Origin: JAFRXK01 sp045603305
Lineage (GTDB): Bacteria; Bacillota; Clostridia; Lachnospirales; Lachnospiraceae
Assembly: GCA_045603305.1 (NCBI GenBank)
Contig: JAZULV010000025.1
Coordinates: 1-11,222 of the forward strand
Direction: 5' to 3'
Length of the DNA: 11,222 bases
Shown: piece after piece, positions 6,694 to 11,222 of the stretch
How positions within the stretch are numbered: position 1 is the stretch's first letter
How the letters are laid out: each line of letters opens with the position of its first letter
The notes under the pieces: generated by a model
Database searches by the model: none
Seen by the model: only the letters and a program-made list of their open reading frames with translations
What the model was told of the DNA's origin: nothing
Translations under genes and position numbers: made by a program

Positions 6694-7206
6694 ATGACAA
6701 TGGCATTACTTGAACAGTGGCAGCAGCTTGCCTATGAGAAGCAGAGAAGTGACCAGGAGATGCAGTTATTCTGGGCAGATTATTTTGACAAAGAGACAGG
6801 TGTTTATGAGCAGCTTTTAGATGATCCGGATACAGTAGTTACCGGAACTGTTAAGGAGCTTGCTGATAAGTATAATTTAAATGTGCTTTATATGGCAGGT
6901 TTTCTTGATGGTATTAATGACAGTCTTAAGGAAGCGAACCCAATCGATACTATGGAAGAGGATACTGTTGTTAACCTTGGTTTTGATAAAGAGCTTCTTT
7001 ATTATAATATGGTAGGTGCAAGAGCAGAGTGGCTTTACGGTCTTCCACAGTGGGAGAATATTCTTTCAGAGGACAAGAGAAAAGAACTCTATAAGAAGCA
7101 GAAGCAGTCTACTACAGTAGTTAAAGAGGACAAGGTATATCCAAATGATCCGTGTCCATGCGGCAGTGGCAAGAAGTATAAGAAGTGCTGTGGTAAGAAT
7201 AAATAG
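6694..7206 (+). CDS. SEC-C metal-binding motif protein
   Basis: A 170-residue soluble, acidic protein. The only recognisable domain is the C-terminal SEC-C motif, YPNDPCPCGSGKKYKKCCGK, with zinc-ligand candidates Cys154, Cys156, Cys165 and Cys166; the same motif ends bacterial SecA and many unrelated proteins. The first 140 residues are largely helical with conserved-looking aromatic and acidic positions (FWADYFDKETGVYEQLL), and I recognise no enzyme motif in them. ATG 6694 is used; ATG 6700 is an alternative, since AAAGGA (6684-6689) lies four bases from the first and ten from the second. The gene stands between a strong promoter and fhs (43 bases further on), which hints at coexpression with folate enzymes. 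Function unknown; it might be a zinc-dependent accessory or quality-control factor. Confidence 0.88.
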   Translation: MTMALLEQWQQLAYEKQRSDQEMQLFWADYFDKETGVYEQLLDDPDTVVTGTVKELADKYNLNVLYMAGFLDGINDSLKEANPIDTMEEDTVVNLGFDKELLYYNMVGARAEWLYGLPQWENILSEDKRKELYKKQKQSTTVVKEDKVYPNDPCPCGSGKKYKKCCGKNK

Positions 7207-7237
7207 TATTTAGCAATTAATAAAAATATAAGTGACT

Positions 7238-7244
7238 GAGAGGT
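7238..7244 (+). promoter_or_regulatory. Ribosome binding site that fixes the fhs start
   Basis: GAGAGGT precedes ATG 7250 by five bases. The in-frame GTG at 7232 lies upstream of this site, and the protein that begins at 7250 (MGYKSDIEIAQEA) matches the usual N-terminus of the family. Confidence 0.75.
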
Positions 7245-7249
7245 ATAGT

Positions 7250-8923
7250 ATGGGCTATAAGTCAGATATTGAGATTGCACAGGAAGCGGTGATGCTTCCT
7301 ATTACAGAAGTTGCGGCTAAGGCCGGTATTCCGGAAGAATATCTCGAGCAGTATGGAAGATATAAGGCTAAAATTGACTATAAGCTACTTAAAGAGAGTA
7401 AGGCTGAGGATGGTAAGCTGATACTTGTTACAGCGATTAATCCTACTCCTGCCGGAGAGGGTAAGACTACTACAACTGTTGGTCTTACTGATGGATTTAA
7501 TAAGCTTGGTAAGAAGGTTATGGCGGCTTTAAGAGAGCCTTCATTAGGTCCGGTATTCGGTGTTAAGGGCGGTGCGGCCGGAGGCGGCTATGCCCAGGTA
7601 GTTCCTATGGAGGATATTAACCTGCATTTTACCGGAGATTTTCATGCCATCGGTGCGGCGAATAATCTTCTTGCAGCGATGATTGATAATCATATTTACC
7701 AGGGTAATGAGCTTAAGATTGACCCTAAGAGAATTACCTGGAAGCGCTGTGTGGATATGAATGACCGCCAGTTAAGATGTGTAGTAGATGGACTTGGCGC
7801 TAAAACCAATGGTATACCAAGAGAAGACGGTTATGATATTACGGTTGCTTCTGAGATTATGGCAGTGCTTTGCCTTGCAAGTGATGTGAAAGACTTAAAG
7901 GAAAGACTTGCAAGAATTATTATAGGATATAACTATGATAATGAGCCGGTTACAGCCGGTGAACTTAAGGCTCACGGAGCTATGGCGGCACTTCTTAAGG
8001 ATGCGTTAAAGCCTAATCTGGTGCAGACCTTAGAGCATGTTCCGGTTATTATTCATGGTGGACCATTTGCAAATATAGCTCATGGCTGTAATTCAGTTAC
8101 TGCTACAAAGATTGCACTTAAGTTAGCAGACTATGTGGTTACTGAGGCGGGCTTTGGTGCAGACCTTGGAGCAGAGAAGTTTTTAGACATTAAGTGTCGT
8201 ATGGCGGGCTTGAAGCCTTCAGCAGTAGTTGTAGTTGCTACCGTAAGAGCACTTAAGTACAATGGCGGAGTGAATAAGGAAGATTTGAACACTCCTAATC
8301 TTGAAGCTCTTGAAAAGGGTATGCCAAACCTTTTACGTCACGTTTCTAATATTAAGGATGTATACGGACTGCCTTGCGTAGTTGCTATAAATGCTTTCCC
8401 TACAGATACAAAGGAAGAGTTAGACTTAATTGAGGCTAAGTGTAACGAGTTAGGTGTAAATGTTGCTTTGTCTGAGGTTTGGGCAAAGGGCGGCGAAGGC
8501 GGCATGGCACTTGCCAAGGAAGTTATACGACTTTGCGAGGAACCGGCTGATTTTAAGTATTCTTATGAATTAGAAGGAACTATAGAGGAGAAGCTTGATG
8601 CTATCGTTAAGCGTGTATACAGAGGCAAGGGAGTAGTTCTTACACAGGAGGCGAAAAAGCAGGCCGAAGAGCTTACAAAGCTTGGTTTTGGAAACCTTCC
8701 TATTTGTGTGGCAAAGACCCAGTACAGCTTTACTGATGATCAGACAAAGCTTGGAGCACCGGAGGATTTCGAGATTACAGTACGCAATCTTAAGGTTTCT
8801 GCAGGAGCCGGATTTATTGTGGCTCTTACCGGAGCGATTATGACTATGGCGGGACTTCCAAAGGTACCTGCGGCAGAGCGTATAGATGTTGACGAAGACG
8901 GTAAAATCAGCGGATTATTCTAG
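7250..8923 (+). CDS. fhs: Formate-tetrahydrofolate ligase
   Basis: A 557-residue cytoplasmic enzyme, the normal family length, catalysing formate + THF + ATP to 10-formyl-THF, ADP and phosphate. Residues 6-18 (DIEIAQEAVMLPI) are the family's conserved N-terminus. The nucleotide-binding loop PTPAGEGKTTTT spans 65-76, followed by LREPSLGPVFGVKGGAAGGG and the INLHFTGDFHAI segment, all hallmark stretches of this highly conserved enzyme. Downstream, HVPVIIHGGPFANIAHGCNS and VTEAGFGADLGAEKF are also typical. It lies between the SEC-C gene and fchA-folD, so formate can be carried to methylene-THF by neighbouring products. A terminator-like hairpin after the stop codon (8939-8981) may make fhs more abundant than the two downstream enzymes. 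No acetyl-CoA synthase or metF gene is in the window, so acetogenesis is not implied. Confidence 0.98.
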   Translation: MGYKSDIEIAQEAVMLPITEVAAKAGIPEEYLEQYGRYKAKIDYKLLKESKAEDGKLILVTAINPTPAGEGKTTTTVGLTDGFNKLGKKVMAALREPSLGPVFGVKGGAAGGGYAQVVPMEDINLHFTGDFHAIGAANNLLAAMIDNHIYQGNELKIDPKRITWKRCVDMNDRQLRCVVDGLGAKTNGIPREDGYDITVASEIMAVLCLASDVKDLKERLARIIIGYNYDNEPVTAGELKAHGAMAALLKDALKPNLVQTLEHVPVIIHGGPFANIAHGCNSVTATKIALKLADYVVTEAGFGADLGAEKFLDIKCRMAGLKPSAVVVVATVRALKYNGGVNKEDLNTPNLEALEKGMPNLLRHVSNIKDVYGLPCVVAINAFPTDTKEELDLIEAKCNELGVNVALSEVWAKGGEGGMALAKEVIRLCEEPADFKYSYELEGTIEEKLDAIVKRVYRGKGVVLTQEAKKQAEELTKLGFGNLPICVAKTQYSFTDDQTKLGAPEDFEITVRNLKVSAGAGFIVALTGAIMTMAGLPKVPAAERIDVDEDGKISGLF

Positions 8924-8938
8924 ATAAGTGATAAGTAT

Positions 8939-8981
8939 AATGGCTGCTTTAAGCTTCTTTAGAGGCAGAGCAGCCATTTTT
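8939..8981 (+). terminator. Terminator-like hairpin between fhs and fchA, abutting the fchA ribosome site
   Basis: Positions 8939-8948 pair perfectly with 8969-8978 (10 bp); an inner stem, 8953-8957 with 8962-8966 around a TTTA loop, extends it past a small bulge. A run of five T (8977-8981) follows, and the last T is directly next to GGAGG (8982-8986) of fchA. Transcription of fchA has to pass this hairpin, so it probably acts as a partial terminator or as an RNA end-protecting structure for fhs. Confidence 0.7.
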
Positions 8982-8992
8982 GGAGGATTGAT

Positions 8993-9622
8993 ATGAATTT
9001 TGTTGAACTTAAATGTAATGAATTTGTAGATGTGCTTGCATCTAAGGCTCCGGTACCGGGTGGTGGTGGAGCAAGTGCTTTGGTTGGTGCTATTGGTATG
9101 GCTTTAGGTAATATGGTAGGAAGTCTTACTGTAGGCAAGAAAAAGTATGCCGACGTTGAGGAAGATATTATTGCTTTAAAGGCAAAGGCTGATAAACTTC
9201 AGGAAGAACTTCTGCTTCTTGTTGAGAAGGATGCGGAGTGTTTTGAGCCTCTTTCAAAGGCCTATGGCATGCCAAAGTCAACTCCTGAAGAAATTGCCGA
9301 GAAAGAGCGTGTGATGGAGATTGTATTAAAGGACGCTTGTGAGGTGCCTTTAGAAATAATGAAGAAGTGCTGCGAAGCAGTAGAAGTAATAGAGGAATTT
9401 GCTGAAAAGGGTTCTGTAATTGCCATAAGTGATGCAGGCGTTGCAGCTTCCTTTGCAGGGGCTGCCTTAAAGGGTGCCAGCCTCAATGTATTTATTAATA
9501 CAAAGTCCATGAAGAACAGAGAACTGGCTGAGGATTATAACACTCAGGCAAACAGCATGATAAAAGAATACGGTGACAGGGCGGACAAAGTATTTGCCCA
9601 GGTTATGAATGGATTGATATAG
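8993..9622 (+). CDS. fchA: Cyclodeaminase/methenyl-THF cyclohydrolase family protein
   Basis: A 209-residue protein of the formiminotransferase-cyclodeaminase C-terminal (FTCD_C) family, the stand-alone form called FchA in clostridia. The glycine-rich folate-binding signature APVPGGGGASALVGAIG lies at 19-35, followed by NMVGSLTVGKKKY; the rest is the expected all-helical fold. Members either release ammonia from formimino-THF or interconvert methenyl-THF and 10-formyl-THF. The position between fhs and folD, and the loss of cyclohydrolase residues in that FolD, favour methenyl-THF cyclohydrolase as the working role; this is an inference. No glutamate formiminotransferase or histidine-degradation gene is next to it. 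The start is ATG 8993 with GGAGG (8982-8986) six bases upstream. Its TAG stop overlaps the ribosome site of folD, so the two are tightly coupled. Confidence 0.92.
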   Translation: MNFVELKCNEFVDVLASKAPVPGGGGASALVGAIGMALGNMVGSLTVGKKKYADVEEDIIALKAKADKLQEELLLLVEKDAECFEPLSKAYGMPKSTPEEIAEKERVMEIVLKDACEVPLEIMKKCCEAVEVIEEFAEKGSVIAISDAGVAASFAGAALKGASLNVFINTKSMKNRELAEDYNTQANSMIKEYGDRADKVFAQVMNGLI

Positions 9623-9626
9623 GAGG
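9621..9626 (+). promoter_or_regulatory. folD ribosome site overlapping the fchA stop codon
   Basis: AGGAGG begins on the second base of the fchA TAG stop and lies four bases before the folD ATG. Ribosomes finishing fchA would sit on this site, which suggests coupled translation of the two enzymes. Confidence 0.8.
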
Positions 9627-9630
9627 AAAT

Positions 9631-10473
9631 ATGGCAAAGCTTTTACTTGGTAAGGAAGTTAGTGCTGCGATAAACAGCAGAGTATCAGATAAGGTTATCG
9701 AACTTAAGGCAAAGGGGGTTAACCCTACCCTTGGAATAGTGCGTGTGGGTGAAAGAGAAGATGATCTTTCCTACGAGCGTGGAGCCTGCAAGAAGTGTGA
9801 ATTGGTCGGAGTAGAGGTTCAAAAGTTTGTTCTGCCTGCTGACGTATCTCAGGAAGAACTTATGAAGGTTATCGATAAGGTGAATAATGATGACAATATT
9901 CATGGCGTACTTATTTTCAGACCACTTCCAAAGCATTTAGACGAGACTGCAGTGATTAATGCGTTGAAGCCGGAGAAGGATGTGGATGGTATCACCAGTG
10001 GTTCCATGTATGGTGTATTTACCGGAGAAAATGTAGGATATCCGCCATGTACACCGCAGGCGTGTATGGAGATTTTAGATTATTACAATATTGACTGTAC
10101 CGGAAAGAGTGCTGTAGTAATAGGAAGAAGTCTTGTAGTCGGAAAGCCGGCAGCTATGATGTTAATCAAAAAGAATGCTACTGTTACAGTGTGCCATACA
10201 AGGACCAAGGATATGCCTTCAGTAACAAAGAATGCAGATATATTGATAGTTGCTGCAGGAAGAGCAGGAGTTGTAGGTAAGGATTATGTATCAGAAGGTC
10301 AGATTGTAATTGATGTGGGAATCAATGTTAATGACGAAGGTAAGCTATGTGGTGATGTTGCTTTTGATGAGGTTGAATCTGTTGTTGACTCAATTACACC
10401 TGTTCCGGGTGGAGTAGGCGCTGTTACAACCTCTGTACTGGTAGAACACGTTGTTATGGCAGCGGAAAAATAA
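9631..10473 (+). CDS. folD: Methylene-THF dehydrogenase, FolD family, with altered cyclohydrolase site
   Basis: A 280-residue FolD-family enzyme of normal length. FolD is usually bifunctional: NAD(P)-dependent 5,10-methylene-THF dehydrogenase and 5,10-methenyl-THF cyclohydrolase. The dinucleotide-binding domain is intact, with VVIGRSLVVGKP (GRS at 165-167) and the C-terminal ITPVPGGVGAVTTSVL. The folate/catalytic domain is not standard. Compared without gaps to the E. coli sequence as I recall it (YVASKRKAC), this protein reads YERGACKKC, so Tyr48 is kept but the essential lysine is Ala52. In the segment normally ILVQLPLP it reads VLIFRPLP, replacing the conserved Gln by Phe96 and the next Leu by Arg97. 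The Asp of KDVDG (117-119) is kept. Cyclohydrolase activity is therefore probably lost while dehydrogenase activity may remain, with FchA doing the other step. Cofactor preference is not evident. Confidence 0.96.
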   Translation: MAKLLLGKEVSAAINSRVSDKVIELKAKGVNPTLGIVRVGEREDDLSYERGACKKCELVGVEVQKFVLPADVSQEELMKVIDKVNNDDNIHGVLIFRPLPKHLDETAVINALKPEKDVDGITSGSMYGVFTGENVGYPPCTPQACMEILDYYNIDCTGKSAVVIGRSLVVGKPAAMMLIKKNATVTVCHTRTKDMPSVTKNADILIVAAGRAGVVGKDYVSEGQIVIDVGINVNDEGKLCGDVAFDEVESVVDSITPVPGGVGAVTTSVLVEHVVMAAEK

Positions 10474-10474
10474 G

Positions 10475-10559
10475 TATAACAATTTTACCAAAAGAAAACG
10501 GTAAAATATAACAATTATTTTAAACGATTAAGTTATATAAAAAGAAAAATATAACAATT
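10475..10559. repeat. Three direct copies of TATAACAATT after folD
   Basis: The 10-base sequence TATAACAATT occurs at 10475-10484, 10507-10516 and 10550-10559. Copies two and three share further flanking bases (AAATATAACAATTA). Start-to-start distances are 32 and 43 bases, so the spacing is irregular and this is not a CRISPR array. They may be protein-binding sites or decayed repeat units; nothing else is known from the sequence. Confidence 0.65.
10482..10507 (+). terminator. Weak hairpin shortly after folD, possible terminator
   Basis: ATTTTACC (10482-10489) pairs with GGTAAAAT (10500-10507) around a 10-base A-rich loop, nine bases after the folD stop. The stem has only two G-C pairs and the following sequence (ATAACAATTATTTT) is a poor T-run, so it would be weak. 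Confidence 0.3.
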
Positions 10560-10615
10560 AATTGTCTGAAAATATAAAAAACATAACCATAAAAACTGAA
10601 AAAAGATTTATACTA

Positions 10616-10655
10616 AGCTGTGATAATTGGATGATATATACTAATTATCACAGCT
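10616..10655. terminator. Strong hairpin, probable terminator of the folate operon
   Basis: AGCTGTGATAATT (10616-10628) pairs perfectly with 10643-10655 (13 bp), and two further pairs tighten the loop to ten bases. The plus-strand flank is TATTTACATTTTG and the minus-strand flank reads TAGTATAAATCTTTTTT, so either direction has a moderate T-run. It is 142 bases after folD and just before the next promoter, and may serve as a bidirectional terminator or insulator. Confidence 0.55.
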
Positions 10656-10727
10656 ATTTACATTTTGTAGACAGATATGGTAATGATTGTATGGGTGATA
10701 TCAGAGTAATACTGTGATTTTTACCAC

Positions 10728-10756
10728 TTGTAATCTTGAAAATTCAATGCTATAAT
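10728..10756 (+). promoter_or_regulatory. Promoter of the secreted-protein gene
   Basis: TTGTAA (10728-10733, 4 of 6) and a perfect TATAAT (10751-10756) are 17 bases apart, and the -10 box is preceded by TGC (10748-10750), an extended -10 element. Transcription should start near 10763, leaving an untranslated leader of about 217 bases, unusually long. Confidence 0.65.
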
Positions 10757-10802
10757 CACAATTGACTATGTATAGTGTTTGTAAAAAGGTTTTTTGTATA
10801 CA

Positions 10803-10819
10803 ATATTCACAATGAATAT
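10803..10819. repeat. 7-3-7 palindrome in the leader
   Basis: ATATTCA (10803-10809), CAA, TGAATAT (10813-10819) form a perfect inverted repeat about 40 bases downstream of the predicted transcription start. It could be an operator or a small RNA hairpin; AT-richness makes chance possible. Confidence 0.4.
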
Positions 10820-10899
10820 GCATATGTAAAGGCTTTTTGATATATGATTATGTACAAAATGCAATATATGTAGTATTTAAGGTATATGCAGTGAAGTAC

Positions 10900-10920
10900 A
10901 TAGTGTATCAGCAACACTAT
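10900..10920 (+). repeat. 7-bp hairpin in the leader
   Basis: ATAGTGT (10900-10906) and ACACTAT (10914-10920) pair around a seven-base loop. It immediately precedes a second stem at 10925-10948, so the end of the leader is likely to be folded. Confidence 0.4.
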
Positions 10921-10924
10921 ATTA

Positions 10925-10957
10925 AGAAAAATCAATAGTGGTTTTTCTGTTTAATTT
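10925..10957 (+). terminator. Attenuator-like hairpin close to the secreted-protein ribosome site
   Basis: AGAAAAATC (10925-10933) pairs with GGTTTTTCT (10940-10948): nine pairs including one G-U wobble, six-base loop. GTTTAATTTTT follows, and then the ribosome site AGGAAAGG (10963-10970). The stem is mostly A-T and therefore weaker than the hairpins before recG and fchA, but the placement is the same. Confidence 0.35.
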
Positions 10958-10979
10958 TTATAAGGAAAGGAACGAGGAA

Positions 10980-11222
10980 ATGAAGAGAATCAAAAGAATT
11001 CTTGCAGTTGTTTTAGCAGCTATCATGGTACTTCAGCTTTCATATGTAGATATGTCAGCAGATACTGCTAAGGCAGCGGGCACAAATGTTTACATCAAGA
11101 GTGCAAACAGTGATACTTACCTCTATGCTTCAGGCAGCACAACAAAGGCCGGAAGCCTTCAGGAGAAGAATTTCAACTATGTATGGACTCTTGAGCAGGT
11201 ATCATGGGAAGGTACAACATGT
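10980..11222 (+). CDS. Secreted protein, N-terminal part (runs off the window)
   Basis: An open frame of 81 codons from ATG 10980 to the last base, with no stop, so the gene continues beyond the window. The N-terminus is a clear Sec signal peptide: basic MKRIKR, a hydrophobic core at about residues 7-20 (ILAVVLAAIMVLQL), then a polar region ending in TAKA-AG, with cleavage most likely after Ala32. No lipobox cysteine is present. The mature part begins TNVYIKSANSDTYLYASGS, followed by a short segment ending YVWTLEQVSW; this is loosely reminiscent of a ricin-B-like or other beta-rich carbohydrate-binding module, but too little is visible to assign it. AGGAAAGG (10963-10970) lies nine bases before the ATG. 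The gene has its own promoter and long leader, and codon use resembles its neighbours. Confidence 0.8.
   Translation, partial: MKRIKRILAVVLAAIMVLQLSYVDMSADTAKAAGTNVYIKSANSDTYLYASGSTTKAGSLQEKNFNYVWTLEQVSWEGTTC

Larger units (their letters stand above)
10474..10979. other. 506-base AT-rich intergenic region
   Basis: No credible gene is seen on either strand. In order it holds: a weak inverted repeat and three copies of a 10-base repeat just after folD (10475-10559); a long-stemmed hairpin (10616-10655); a stretch with nothing recognisable (about 10660-10725); a good promoter (10728-10756); and a leader of about 220 bases with several small inverted repeats running to the secreted-protein start at 10980. 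The entries below describe each. Confidence 0.8.

Noticed and set aside
7232..7249. GTG 7232 as start of fhs
   Set aside because: The ribosome site lies downstream of it and serves ATG 7250, whose product begins like other formate-THF ligases.
7207..7249. THF riboswitch or other leader before fhs
   Set aside because: Only 43 bases separate the genes, with no stem or conserved junction that could form such a structure.
9001..10473. Wood-Ljungdahl acetogenesis cluster
   Set aside because: fhs, fchA and folD are present, but no metF, acs or CO dehydrogenase genes are in the window, and these three also occur in non-acetogenic Clostridia.
10475..10559. CRISPR array
   Set aside because: The repeat is only ten bases, spacing is irregular, and no cas genes are present.

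Overview
The window looks like chromosome of a low-GC, Gram-positive anaerobe of the Clostridia, most likely Lachnospiraceae (Butyrivibrio/Roseburia/Eubacterium-like). This is inferred from AT-rich composition, strong AGGAGG-type ribosome sites, the Firmicutes gene order rpmB / yloU / fakA / recG, and a clostridial formate-folate cluster. No mobile element, CRISPR array, rRNA or tRNA was seen.

Region 1 (1-5029) is housekeeping. Zinc-type ribosomal protein L28 (rpmB) lies on the minus strand with its own promoter and terminator. It diverges from an Asp23/Gls24-family gene (yloU) and the fatty-acid kinase gene fakA. A 169-base spacer holding predicted RNA structure and a terminator-like hairpin leads into recG, which starts with TTG and carries an unusual insertion of about 45-50 residues between helicase motifs II and III.

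Region 2 (5105-6615) is a two-gene ABC-2 type export system: an ATPase whose end overlaps the start of a six-helix permease. Substrate unknown.

Region 3 (6627-10473) is a probable one-carbon operon: a perfect-consensus promoter with a palindrome between its -35 and -10 boxes, a small SEC-C zinc-motif protein, then fhs (formate-THF ligase), fchA (cyclodeaminase/cyclohydrolase family) and folD. Together the three enzymes interconvert formate, formyl-THF, methenyl-THF and methylene-THF. The most informative observation is that this FolD has Ala and Phe at the two positions where the cyclohydrolase Lys and Gln normally sit. It is therefore probably a dehydrogenase only, and the adjacent FchA probably supplies the missing cyclohydrolase step.

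Region 4 (10474-11222) is a 506-base AT-rich spacer with three copies of a 10-base repeat, several inverted repeats and a good promoter with a long leader. It is followed by the first 81 codons of a secreted protein cut off by the window end.

A recurring theme is a hairpin plus T-run placed directly against the ribosome site of the next gene (before recG and fchA, and more weakly before the secreted protein). There is no room there for a promoter, so transcription must pass through the hairpin. I see no wholly new multi-gene system. The FolD/FchA division of labour, the RecG insertion and the hairpin-against-RBS arrangement are the points most worth pursuing.
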